From positions 47,633 through 111,632 of the forward strand of contig JAFUZJ010000030.1 in the NCBI GenBank assembly GCA_017476665.1: 64,000 nt of DNA, read 5' to 3'. Position numbers and translations under genes: made by a program. Source of the stretch: Lachnospiraceae bacterium. Lineage in GTDB: Bacteria > Bacillota > Clostridia > Lachnospirales > Lachnospiraceae. Below are positions 52,964 through 61,100 of the stretch, in pieces (position 1 is the first letter of the stretch; every line of letters begins with the position of its first letter). Under the pieces are notes generated by a model. That model saw nothing but the letters and a program-made list of their open reading frames with translations, ran no database searches and was not told the origin of the DNA.

Positions 52964-52986
52964 AATAAAGTCTGTTTTCGGACTTT
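52941..52986. promoter_or_regulatory. perfect 18-bp inverted repeat, putative MarR operator
   Basis: The 18-nt arm AAAGTCCGAAAACAGACT is exactly repeated in inverse after a 10-nt loop. Each arm is itself an imperfect dyad (AGTC-N8-GACT), so two MarR-type sites may lie side by side over the promoter and the start of the transcript. Confidence 0.75.
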
Positions 52987-53008
52987 GTATTTTAGAGGGA
53001 GAACTTAA

Positions 53009-53434
53009 ATGGAGAAATTATCAAAGGGAATAAGAGATTTTAATCAGGTTGCCAGAGAGATTGATGCTGCGTATCATCTGGCGGCTAAACAGATTGGACT
53101 ATCCGATTCACAGAGGGATATCCTTTACATTCTATGTCAGGAGCAGGCATCGCAGGCGGATATTTGTAATATGACCGGGTTGAGCAAACAGACGGTGAAT
53201 TCATCCGTACAGCACATGGTGCGGGACGGATATCTTCAGCCGCTCTCAGGCGAAAAAAATGAGAAACTGAAGTTGACGGAAACAGGATCTGCCTTTGCGG
53301 AGCGGACAATCGCCAAGCTGATTCATGCGGAAAATGCGGTGTTTTCAAGCTGGAGTGAGGAAAACAGGGAGCTGTTTATTGCACTGAACAGAAATTATTT
53401 AGAAGCCTTTTTGGAAGAATTAAGAAAAATGTAA
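53009..53434 (+). CDS. MarR-family transcriptional regulator
   Basis: A 141-residue winged-helix regulator: LSDSQRDILYILCQEQASQADI, recognition helix NMTGLSKQTVNSSVQHMVRDGY, and wing LQPLSGEKNEKLKLTETG. It sits directly behind the dyad-covered promoter and 11 nt before the MATE transporter gene, so it is expected to repress both until bound by a compound. Its ribosome binding site is AGAGGGAGAAC. Confidence 0.92.
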   Translation: MEKLSKGIRDFNQVAREIDAAYHLAAKQIGLSDSQRDILYILCQEQASQADICNMTGLSKQTVNSSVQHMVRDGYLQPLSGEKNEKLKLTETGSAFAERTIAKLIHAENAVFSSWSEENRELFIALNRNYLEAFLEELRKM

Positions 53435-53445
53435 TGGAGGCATTT

Positions 53446-54780
53446 ATGAAGATACAGTTATCAGACCATTTTACATATGGCAGAATGATACGGTTTACGC
53501 TGCCTTCGATTGCTATGATGATTTTTTCGTCTGTGTATGGCGTGGTGGATGGTTTTTTCGTATCCAATTATGTGGGAGGTACTCCGTTTGCCGCACTGAA
53601 TCTGGTCATGCCTTTTATCATGATCATGGCTGCTGTGGGATTTATGTTCGGTACCGGTGGCAGTGCGCTTGTAGCGGTGAAGCTAGGAATGGGCGAGAAA
53701 GAGAATGCGAACAGGATTTTTTCCCTGATCATCTATCTGCTGATTGCGGCGGGATTGGTCTTAGGCGCAATCGGATTTGTCGTGGCGGCTCCGGTCGCCA
53801 GACGTCTTGGGGCGACAGAGGCCATGCTGCCTTACTGCGTGCTGTATGCGAGGATCAATATGCTGGGGATGGTGCCCCTTATGCTCCAGTTTTCGTTTCA
53901 GAGTTTTTTTATTGTGGCGGAAAACCCAAAGCTTGGATTGTATGTCACATTGGCAGCGGGCTGTATCAACATGTTTCTGGACTGGCTTTTTATGGGAGTC
54001 CTCGGGCTGGGATTGGAAAGCGCGGCGGCAGCATCCGTGACGGGAATGATTGTCGGCGGAGTGATCCCCCTGATTTACTTTGGGAGAGAGAATTCGTCAC
54101 TTTTAAAATTGGGAAGACCGGTGAGAGACTTTGGGGTTGTGGCAAAAGCAGCTGCAAATGGAGCCTCGGAATTTATGAGCAATATATCGGTATCGGTTGT
54201 CAGCATGATGTATAATCACCAATTGCTCAAGTTTGCCGGGGAGAGGGGCGTATCCGCATACGGTATTATCATGTACACAAACTTTATCTTTATCGGTGTG
54301 TTCTTCGGATTTTCAATCGGGATCGGTCCGGTGATTGGCTATCACTACGGAACGGGAGAAAAGGATGAGTTAAAGAATTTGTTTGGGAGAAGCCTCAGAA
54401 TCATTGGCATTGCGGCGTTGATTATGTTGGTGCTGTCCGAAATTTTGGCAAAGCCGCTGGCAATGATCTTTGCCGGATATGATGAGACACTTTTGACTAT
54501 GACCACACATGCCATACGTATTTATTCTCTGTCTTATATCATCATGGGATTTAACATTTTCGGATCCGCGCTTTTCACTGCACTGAACAACGGATTGATC
54601 TCGGCACTGATTTCCTGTTTCAGGACACTACTGTTTCAGTTGGCAGCAGTTCTTATTCTCCCCGCGATATGGGGGCTTGACGGAATCTGGTTAGCCATTG
54701 TGGCAGCGGAAGCGTGCGCCGTGGTCATCACGGTAGTCTGTATCATCTGCTGTCATAGAAGATATGACTATTGTGCTTGA
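53446..54780 (+). CDS. MATE-family multidrug efflux transporter
   Basis: A 444-residue transporter with twelve hydrophobic segments: GRMIRFTLPSIAMMIFSSVYGVVDGFF at the start (key: PSIAMMIFSSVYG), NLVMPFIMIMAAVGFMFGTGGSAL, PLMLQFSFQSFFIVAENPKLG and RIYSLSYIIMGFNIFG. MATE proteins export cationic compounds with Na+ or H+. The regulator upstream indicates induction by a substrate. Start ATG 53446, 5 nt after TGGAGG. Confidence 0.92.
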   Translation: MKIQLSDHFTYGRMIRFTLPSIAMMIFSSVYGVVDGFFVSNYVGGTPFAALNLVMPFIMIMAAVGFMFGTGGSALVAVKLGMGEKENANRIFSLIIYLLIAAGLVLGAIGFVVAAPVARRLGATEAMLPYCVLYARINMLGMVPLMLQFSFQSFFIVAENPKLGLYVTLAAGCINMFLDWLFMGVLGLGLESAAAASVTGMIVGGVIPLIYFGRENSSLLKLGRPVRDFGVVAKAAANGASEFMSNISVSVVSMMYNHQLLKFAGERGVSAYGIIMYTNFIFIGVFFGFSIGIGPVIGYHYGTGEKDELKNLFGRSLRIIGIAALIMLVLSEILAKPLAMIFAGYDETLLTMTTHAIRIYSLSYIIMGFNIFGSALFTALNNGLISALISCFRTLLFQLAAVLILPAIWGLDGIWLAIVAAEACAVVITVVCIICCHRRYDYCA

Positions 54781-54913
54781 GACATTGGGTATCCCGCTTT
54801 TATATTTGAAACAGAATTCACCCTGGATCATTTTGATCATTTTAGCGGTGATGTTGCTGGTGATTGTTATGATGGTTCTTTATACGCGAATTGAGGCAAA
54901 ATATAGAGTGTAA
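54764..54913 (+). CDS. possible 49-residue single-span membrane protein
   Basis: A frame from ATG 54764 to TAA 54911-54913 overlaps the end of the MATE gene by 17 nt. It has a polar N-terminus (LETLGIPLLYLKQNSPW), one strong membrane helix (IILIILAVMLLVIVMMVLY) and a basic tail (TRIEAKYRV). A terminator follows within 12 nt. No strong ribosome binding site precedes the ATG, but overlap with the MATE gene could couple translation. No homolog is known to me. Confidence 0.4.
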   Translation: MTIVLETLGIPLLYLKQNSPWIILIILAVMLLVIVMMVLYTRIEAKYRV

Positions 54914-54924
54914 ATTTTTACTTT

Positions 54925-54952
54925 AAAAGCTGTGGCATTGTCGCAGCTTTTT
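54925..54952 (+). terminator. intrinsic terminator of the marR-MATE unit
   Basis: AAAAGCTG pairs with CAGCTTTT and an extended inner pairing, followed by TTC; located right after the small membrane ORF. Confidence 0.6.
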
Positions 54953-55008
54953 CTAATGCAACCGGTACACCAATAAACATCCCTTCTTTTTTTAGCGAAT
55001 GAGCGAAA

Positions 55009-55053
55009 CGGTAATATTTTGGTAAACTTATATGAATGCAGATATGTTAAAAT
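55009..55053 (+). promoter_or_regulatory. response-regulator promoter: two GGTAA boxes 11 bp apart with -10
   Basis: GGTAA at 55010-55014 and at 55021-55025 (period 11) precede a TGT-TAAAAT -10 element at 55048-55053 by 22 nt. The same arrangement recurs at 57156-57199. Confidence 0.6.
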
Positions 55054-55092
55054 AGATGCGATATCTTGAATGAATGGAAGGCGGTACTTATT

Positions 55093-55764
55093 ATGGCTGC
55101 GAACAGAATATTAATTGTTGAGGATGACTTCAGCATTTCAGATACGATTGCCCTAAATCTCAAATATGTAGGATATGAATATATGGTTTTTGATGATGGC
55201 CGCAAGGCTGCGGAATATCTTTTAAAGGATCATTCTTTTGATCTGGCCCTTTTGGATATTATGCTTCCGGGTATGGATGGTTTTGCGTTGTTCTCCTATA
55301 TGGAAAAGTATAATATTCCGGTTATCTACATGACTGCCAAGACAGACAGCGAATCCGAGGTGCGGGGATTAAGGGACGGTGCGGAAGATTATATTGTGAA
55401 GCCCTTTGAGATGGTTACACTCTTGGTACGTATAGAGAAAGTGCTGGCACGGACAGGCCGTATCAATCAGATATACCGTTTTCAGGATATGATTCTTGAT
55501 GCGGAGAATCGTACTCTTACAAAGGCAGGGGAAGAAATTAAACTGCCGCCATTGGAGTTTGATGTGCTTTCTGTGCTCATGCGAAATAAAAATCGCACTG
55601 TTTCCCGTGAGAGAATTTTAAATGAAATCTGGGGAGAAGACTATTTTGGCGATATCAGAACCGTAGATGTGCGAGTGGCTAATGTACGAAAGAAACTTAA
55701 TCTTACCGATGAAATTCGCACAATATCTAAAACAGGTTACAGGCTGGAGGAGCATAGGAAATGA
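55093..55764 (+). CDS. OmpR-family response regulator
   Basis: A 223-residue regulator: receiver domain NRILIVEDDFSISDTIALN with acidic pair EDD, phosphoacceptor Asp in ALLDIMLPGMDGFA, Thr in VIYMTAKTDSE and Lys in DYIVKPFEM; then winged-helix domain (LPPLEFDVLSVLMRNKNRTVS, TVDVRVANVRKKLN). ATG 55093 gives the normal N-terminus; an upstream ATG at 55066 has no ribosome binding site. It is translationally coupled to the histidine kinase by an ATGA overlap. Confidence 0.92.
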   Translation: MAANRILIVEDDFSISDTIALNLKYVGYEYMVFDDGRKAAEYLLKDHSFDLALLDIMLPGMDGFALFSYMEKYNIPVIYMTAKTDSESEVRGLRDGAEDYIVKPFEMVTLLVRIEKVLARTGRINQIYRFQDMILDAENRTLTKAGEEIKLPPLEFDVLSVLMRNKNRTVSRERILNEIWGEDYFGDIRTVDVRVANVRKKLNLTDEIRTISKTGYRLEEHRK

Positions 55765-57143
55765 AGCTTTGGAAAAAAATCTCTTTGATCTGCGGGAGTG
55801 TACTTATCGTAATTGTTACAATATGTTCCGCAATTTTGCTGGGACAGACGCAAAGAAAGATTCTTTCCCTTACCTATGAACAGGCTGCAGAAAAACAAAA
55901 AACCCTTGCCTTCTCATTCACTGAGACGGCAAATCATTTTTATGAAGAGGACGATTCAGAGGCTGTAGCGTATGCACTGCTTCATTATTGCTTTTCCCGC
56001 ATAGCAGACTCTTCCGCAGTTTTAAGGGTAGGAGAGGAGACTGTCTATTCACAGATAGGGATCAGGCCGGAGGAGTACCTTTTGCCGGAGGAATTTCAAG
56101 GTCAACAGCAGTATTCAGGGAAGATAGATGGCAGACATATTCTGATTGTGGGAAGTACAGAAAATTTATTGGGCTCTCCGGACAAGCCCTGTGAGATTTA
56201 TATTGTAGAGGATATTACGCCGGTATATGAAAATTTGACAAAGGTACTCTGGCAGTTTATTTTGATAGGCGCTGCCTGTATCATGGTGGGTCTGTTGTTC
56301 ATTATAATTCTTGTGAGGCGTTCCCTTCGACCGCTGGCTATGCTGCAGGCATCCGCTTCCCATATTGCTGCCGGGAACTATCATGAGCGTACCAAAGTCT
56401 GTTCCGGCGATGAGGTGGGGATGTTGGCGTCCGATTTTAACCGTATGACGGAAGCGGTAGAGAAGCATATCAATGAATTGACAGATAAAAACAAGCGGCA
56501 GGAATTATTTATTGGCGGCGTGACGCACGAATTTAAGACGCCGCTCACGGCACTGCTTTTAAATATTGATACACTGCAGAATACCTATATGGAAGAGGAA
56601 GAGAGAAGCCTTTTCCTGGAACATATGGAGCGACAGTGCAAATGGCTGGAGCGTCTGGTACAGAAACTATTGAAGCTCATTACACTGGGACAGAAGCTTG
56701 ACTTAAAAAGAACTGCGGTTTCAGAACTGCTGGAAAAGGTTCAGGAAAGCGTGGCAGAAAATCTGCGGGCGCGTGAAGTGATATTAGAAGTGCATTGCAA
56801 GACGGAAATGCTTACTCTTGACGCAGACCTGATGCAATCCGTTCTGGTCAATCTGGTGGACAATGCGATAAAAGCTTCAGCAAAGGGGCAGACGGTTGTG
56901 CTTGCCGCCTATGACAATGTGTTGGAAGTAAGGGATCAGGGGATAGGCATAGAACAGGAGGAGCTTGCACATATTACAGAACCTTTTTATATGGTGGATA
57001 AATCCAGAAGTAAAAAACAAGGCGGGGTAGGTCTTGGACTTGCGCTTGTAAAAGAAATTGTGAAAGCCCATGGAGCCCTGCTTGAAATGGAGAGCAGTCC
57101 CGGTATAGGCACAACTGTTCGGATACATTTCACAGGGCAATAA
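55761..57143 (+). CDS. membrane sensor histidine kinase
   Basis: A 460-residue kinase: membrane segment 1 at about residues 8-28, extracytoplasmic sensor about 30-165, segment 2 about 166-188, HAMP to about 245, HisKA with phosphoacceptor His in GGVTHEFKTPLTALLL, and HATPase with NLVDNAIKAS, VRDQGIGIEQEEL (in part) and GGVGLGLALVKEIVKAHG. It pairs with the upstream regulator. The sensed signal is unknown; the nearby lipoprotein and ABC genes suggest an envelope stress or export-related cue. Confidence 0.93.
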   Translation: MKLWKKISLICGSVLIVIVTICSAILLGQTQRKILSLTYEQAAEKQKTLAFSFTETANHFYEEDDSEAVAYALLHYCFSRIADSSAVLRVGEETVYSQIGIRPEEYLLPEEFQGQQQYSGKIDGRHILIVGSTENLLGSPDKPCEIYIVEDITPVYENLTKVLWQFILIGAACIMVGLLFIIILVRRSLRPLAMLQASASHIAAGNYHERTKVCSGDEVGMLASDFNRMTEAVEKHINELTDKNKRQELFIGGVTHEFKTPLTALLLNIDTLQNTYMEEEERSLFLEHMERQCKWLERLVQKLLKLITLGQKLDLKRTAVSELLEKVQESVAENLRAREVILEVHCKTEMLTLDADLMQSVLVNLVDNAIKASAKGQTVVLAAYDNVLEVRDQGIGIEQEELAHITEPFYMVDKSRSKKQGGVGLGLALVKEIVKAHGALLEMESSPGIGTTVRIHFTGQ

Positions 57144-57155
57144 CAGTAATAAAAC

Positions 57156-57199
57156 CGTAATCATTCGGTAACGACTTTCCAGGGTGTTTTCTCTACAAT
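57156..57199 (+). promoter_or_regulatory. response-regulator promoter of the lipoprotein-ABC operon
   Basis: CGTAA at 57156-57160 and GGTAA at 57167-57171 (period 11) lie 22 nt ahead of a TACAAT -10 element at 57194-57199, matching the arrangement at the response-regulator promoter. Confidence 0.6.
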
Positions 57200-57263
57200 G
57201 TAACAGATGAAAGGAAAAACAAGCGATGCGAAGAGAAAACACTTAGAAAAGAGGAGTGAAACC

Positions 57264-58688
57264 ATGAATCAACCAAAGAAAATTTTATGCACAACCCTTA
57301 CGGCAGTTACTGTGCTATCCATGCTTGCCGGCTGCCAGAAAACGCCGGAAACATCGATTGTAACGCAAAAGGATCAGGAGAAGATGATTGAAGCCGCCCA
57401 AAGGGGCGGCGAAAATTCCGCCCTTCTTTCTGCATTGGAAGTGCCGGGACGCTTTACGGGAGAATGGAAGGGCGTGGATGACTACGTGATCGTCACTGCT
57501 GATGCCTCCATTACCCTGCCGGAAGTTTCCGCCGTTCCTACCGCAACGGTGACCAGACATGCTTTCACGCAGGTGGATGCGGACAAGCTGATGGAAGTCT
57601 TTCTGAAAGGAAATCTCCTTTATGAAGAAGTGCTTATGACAAAACAGAATGCACAAAAACGGTTGGAAGAATTGCAGGCCGCACTGCGCGGAGATATCCC
57701 GATAAGCAGTGTTACAGAAGATCATACCATGGAGGAATTGCCGGGAATGATTGAGGCCTGGGCAGAAATTGCAAGAACAGCTCCCGATGAAAATGAGCGC
57801 TTTCCCGCCGAGGAAACCTTCCAGCCGGGGGATTTCGGGGGTGAGGAGGAGATTTATGGGTATGCAGATGTAGATGGCAAAAAGGTACATGCCTTTATCA
57901 ACAATAGGTCTGACTGGTCGAATCAAGCACTTTTTTATTTGGACGGATATGGTGATATGAATCGCTGTTATACGATGCCTGTCGCCCAAATGGAGAATCC
58001 TGTGGAGGTCACCATCACAAAAGAAGAAGCCATTCAGACAGGCAATGCGCTGATGAAGGAATTGGATTTGGAAAATGCGGTATGCGATCAGATCACTGCC
58101 GTTGCTTTTGAAAAAATGGAATATGGTGAAAATCTGGGTGTGATTGACAGCGGCTATGAGATGGAATATGTACGCACCGTCAACGGTTTTCCCATTGCAT
58201 ATACCGAATTTAACGGAACTTCTATCCTGGAGAATGATGCCTTTATCGGTGTATGGGCCTATGAACGCATTACCGTCGATGTATCCGAAAACGGAATTGT
58301 TTATTTCAACTGGACCGATCCCTATACGGAGCCTGTGATCCGAACGGAGGACACCCAACTTTTAAACTTTGAAGATGTTTCTGATATTTTCGCGAAGATG
58401 ATCCTTGTGAAAAACAGTGATTTGAAAGCTCAGAATGTTGCTAATGGCTTTGATGTTATCATGAATATCGACATCAGCGATGTTCGTCTCAGCCTGATGC
58501 GTATTCGCAGCAAGGATAACTTTTCCGAAGGAGTGCTGATTCCTGTCTGGGATTTTTGGGGAACCACCAGAATGCATGCAGTAGATAGAGCTTATAGTGG
58601 TGTGGTAGATGAGGAGGGATATTACGAAATTGCCTTAACCATTAATGCCATAGACGGAACAATTATTGATCGGAACATAGGATACTAA
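57264..58688 (+). CDS. DUF6034-like lipoprotein
   Basis: A 474-residue exported lipoprotein: signal peptide and lipobox MLAGC (Cys24), then a large extracytoplasmic domain with many acidic residues (TITLPEVSAVPTATVTRHAF, EEIYGYADVDGKKVHAFINN, FNGTSILENDAFIGVWAYE). The layout suggests the DUF6034 family found in Lachnospiraceae near ABC genes; this label is from memory and tentative. It begins the five-gene operon behind the response-regulator promoter. ATG 57264 follows AGAGGAG. Confidence 0.72.
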   Translation: MNQPKKILCTTLTAVTVLSMLAGCQKTPETSIVTQKDQEKMIEAAQRGGENSALLSALEVPGRFTGEWKGVDDYVIVTADASITLPEVSAVPTATVTRHAFTQVDADKLMEVFLKGNLLYEEVLMTKQNAQKRLEELQAALRGDIPISSVTEDHTMEELPGMIEAWAEIARTAPDENERFPAEETFQPGDFGGEEEIYGYADVDGKKVHAFINNRSDWSNQALFYLDGYGDMNRCYTMPVAQMENPVEVTITKEEAIQTGNALMKELDLENAVCDQITAVAFEKMEYGENLGVIDSGYEMEYVRTVNGFPIAYTEFNGTSILENDAFIGVWAYERITVDVSENGIVYFNWTDPYTEPVIRTEDTQLLNFEDVSDIFAKMILVKNSDLKAQNVANGFDVIMNIDISDVRLSLMRIRSKDNFSEGVLIPVWDFWGTTRMHAVDRAYSGVVDEEGYYEIALTINAIDGTIIDRNIGY

Positions 58689-58702
58689 ATTTGGGTGAAG
58701 GT

Positions 58703-59491
58703 ATGAGAAGGGTGGTTTACGCATCTGTAAAACAGGCAATATCAGACAAAGGTTTTTGCCTTGGTGTGCTTGGTGTTGTATGGATCATTTTTGTGTCTTC
58801 TATGCAGGATATTGTTACAGCCTTTCGTGCAAAGGAGCTGTTATCCTACGGATTTCATAACACATTGCTTACAAATGCCTTGACTTCGGATGCGATGACA
58901 TTGGTGTTGCCAATATTCGCGGCATTACCATTTACTGCCTCATTTGTAGACGATGTGAAAAGCGGTTTTATGAAGGAATATCTGCCTCGCACCGGTATAC
59001 TGAAATATGTCGTGGGCAAGTGCAGCGCATGTGTGATTTCAGGAGGCTTGGTGTTCGTGTGCGGAATTCTGATTGCTTATATGATGGCAGCACTTCTTTT
59101 TACCCCTATGGAGGCGGCGCCTGCCCTTGTGTCTGCGGGAGCTTCGACGCAGGGGGCTTTGGTTTCGCCCTATATTGCGGAACTGATGAGGCGTGTGGTG
59201 CTATATTTCTGCTCAGGTGCCTTTTGGTCTATGACAGGTATGCTCTTTGCCGCGTTGACAACCAGCAAATATATGGCCTACGCCTCTCCTTTTGTATTTT
59301 ATTATGTGCTGATCATACTGTATGAGAGGTATTTTGATACCTTGTATGTACTTTATCCCAAAGAATGGATCATACCGTCGGAGCGGTGGGAGTATGGAGA
59401 GGTAGGAGTCATAGTATTTGTAGCGGAACTGACGATGATAGCCGCTCTTTGTTTCGGAATGACAGCAGAGAGGAGGCTGTCAAGGATATGA
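58703..59491 (+). CDS. ABC transporter membrane protein (ABC-2-like), subunit 1
   Basis: A 262-residue polytopic protein with six hydrophobic segments (FCLGVLGVVWIIFVSS, LVLPIFAALPFTASFVDD, MFAALTTSKYMAYASPFVFYY), fitting ABC-2-type permeases. It overlaps the second permease by 4 nt. A C-terminal segment is followed by a polar end. The substrate is unknown. Start ATG 58703 is chosen; a TTG lies 12 nt upstream. Confidence 0.78.
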   Translation: MRRVVYASVKQAISDKGFCLGVLGVVWIIFVSSMQDIVTAFRAKELLSYGFHNTLLTNALTSDAMTLVLPIFAALPFTASFVDDVKSGFMKEYLPRTGILKYVVGKCSACVISGGLVFVCGILIAYMMAALLFTPMEAAPALVSAGASTQGALVSPYIAELMRRVVLYFCSGAFWSMTGMLFAALTTSKYMAYASPFVFYYVLIILYERYFDTLYVLYPKEWIIPSERWEYGEVGVIVFVAELTMIAALCFGMTAERRLSRI

Positions 59492-60429
59492 AGGATATAA
59501 AGCATTATCGCTCGCGGAAAAGAGCTCACAGCATGCGCAAAATAAAACAGATCATGGCTGTTGCCGGTTATAACTTCCGTCAGTGGCGGGGGAACAGCCG
59601 AATCATCATCACTTTTTGTCTCAGTTTTATTTTGTGTTTTCTCTTGTCGGATAAGGCGGTACAGTTTGCCAGGGAATATCAGACGACCATGCAGATATTG
59701 GAGCCCTTTGTCTGGACGTTTGGTGATGCGAACTCCGTTTTGCTGTCATCATTGTTGCTTTTACTCTTATTCGCGGACATGCCGTTTATCAGTTCAGGAA
59801 CACCCTTTTACCTTGTAAGGATTGACAGAAAGATATGGATTCTGGGTCAGGCAGTGTATATCATCGCAGCAACCTTCCTCTATCTGGTTTTTATTGTGTT
59901 TTCCACCTCTTTCGTCTGTATGACACAGAGCTTTGTGGGCGATATGTGGTCGGAAACAGCGGCAATCCTGGGCTATTCCGGGGCAGGTCAGATAGTTGCG
60001 CTGCCTGCTCTTGTGAAAACACTGGAAATGACTACACCGTATGCCTGCACGATTACTATTTTTCTGCTCATGCTGCTTTACACTTGGTTTTTGGTATCGG
60101 TTATGCTGCTGTTTAATCTTAAGAAAGGGCAGCTTGGCGGTGTGGTAAGTGTGCTTGGGATCTCTCTGTTTGGCTTCCTGCTGAATCCTGAGACAATCAA
60201 AGCCGCATTCAAACTTCCGGATCATCTGATGTATTGGGCAAATGTAGCAGTAGGGTGGCTTTCCCCATTAAACCATGCAACCTATCATATGCATAGCTTT
60301 GGGTATGATCTTTTGCCCCATTTGTGGCAAACCTTTTTGATTTTCGGAATTCTCATTGCCCTTTGCGTTTACCTTTCCTTTCAGGCAGCGCGAAAATATA
60401 ATTTCCACTTTACCGGAACGGAGGGATAA
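59488..60429 (+). CDS. ABC transporter membrane protein, subunit 2
   Basis: A 313-residue polytopic protein with a basic N-terminus and six hydrophobic segments (IIITFCLSFILCFLLSD, LLSSLLLLLLFADMPF, FLYLVFIVFSTSFVCM). It may be the second half of an ABC-2 pair with the previous gene. ATG 59488 overlaps that gene's stop and has AGAGGAGG upstream. Next gene is the ATPase, 2 nt later. Confidence 0.75.
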   Translation: MKDIKHYRSRKRAHSMRKIKQIMAVAGYNFRQWRGNSRIIITFCLSFILCFLLSDKAVQFAREYQTTMQILEPFVWTFGDANSVLLSSLLLLLLFADMPFISSGTPFYLVRIDRKIWILGQAVYIIAATFLYLVFIVFSTSFVCMTQSFVGDMWSETAAILGYSGAGQIVALPALVKTLEMTTPYACTITIFLLMLLYTWFLVSVMLLFNLKKGQLGGVVSVLGISLFGFLLNPETIKAAFKLPDHLMYWANVAVGWLSPLNHATYHMHSFGYDLLPHLWQTFLIFGILIALCVYLSFQAARKYNFHFTGTEG

Positions 60430-60431
60430 GA

Positions 60432-61100
60432 GTGAAAAAGGAAGATATGGCGATCATTGTCCAAAAGGTATCAAAAGATTTCGGACAGGAAAGGGTGCTG
60501 AAAAATGTAAGCCGCACGTTTGAGGCGGGCAGAATACATGGAATTGTTGGAAACAATGGGAGTGGCAAAACCGTACTGATGAAATGTATTTGCGGTTTCT
60601 TGTTTCCCACAGAAGGGCAGGTCATTGTAAATGGGCTGCGTGTGGGGATCGATACAGATTTTCCCCCAAGCCTTGGCATTATCATTGAAACACCGGGATT
60701 TCTGCCGAATCTGACAGGGGTGAAGAATCTGGAAATCCTTGCCTCTCTGAATAAAAAAATCGGGCTGAAGGAGATCACAGCGTCCATCCGAAGGGTTGGA
60801 CTTGATCCGCATATGAAAAAGCCGGTATCCAAATACAGTCTGGGAATGCGTCAACGTCTGGGGATTGCACAGGCGATCATGGAAGATCCTGCATTGCTGA
60901 TCTTGGATGAGCCTTTTAATGGTTTGGATAAGACCGGCGTGACAGAAATGCGAAGTCTGATAAAGAGTTTAAAGGAAGAAGGCAAGACGATCCTGTTGGC
61001 AAGTCATAATCAGGGTGACATTGATGAACTGTGCGATACCGTATGCGAGATGGATGCAGGAGTCATGAAAATGGTACGGGAGGATTGTGGTAATGCATAA
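60432..61100 (+). CDS. ABC transporter ATP-binding protein
   Basis: A 222-residue ATPase: Walker A VGNNGSGKTVLMKCI, signature YSLGMRQRLGIAQAI, Walker B LLILDEPFNGLD and switch LASHNQGD. This is the exporter-type layout of ABC-2 systems. The GTG start at 60432 has GGAGGG 7 nt upstream and beats ATG 60447. Energises the two permeases upstream; the last 8 nt overlap the next gene. Confidence 0.92.
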   Translation: MKKEDMAIIVQKVSKDFGQERVLKNVSRTFEAGRIHGIVGNNGSGKTVLMKCICGFLFPTEGQVIVNGLRVGIDTDFPPSLGIIIETPGFLPNLTGVKNLEILASLNKKIGLKEITASIRRVGLDPHMKKPVSKYSLGMRQRLGIAQAIMEDPALLILDEPFNGLDKTGVTEMRSLIKSLKEEGKTILLASHNQGDIDELCDTVCEMDAGVMKMVREDCGNA

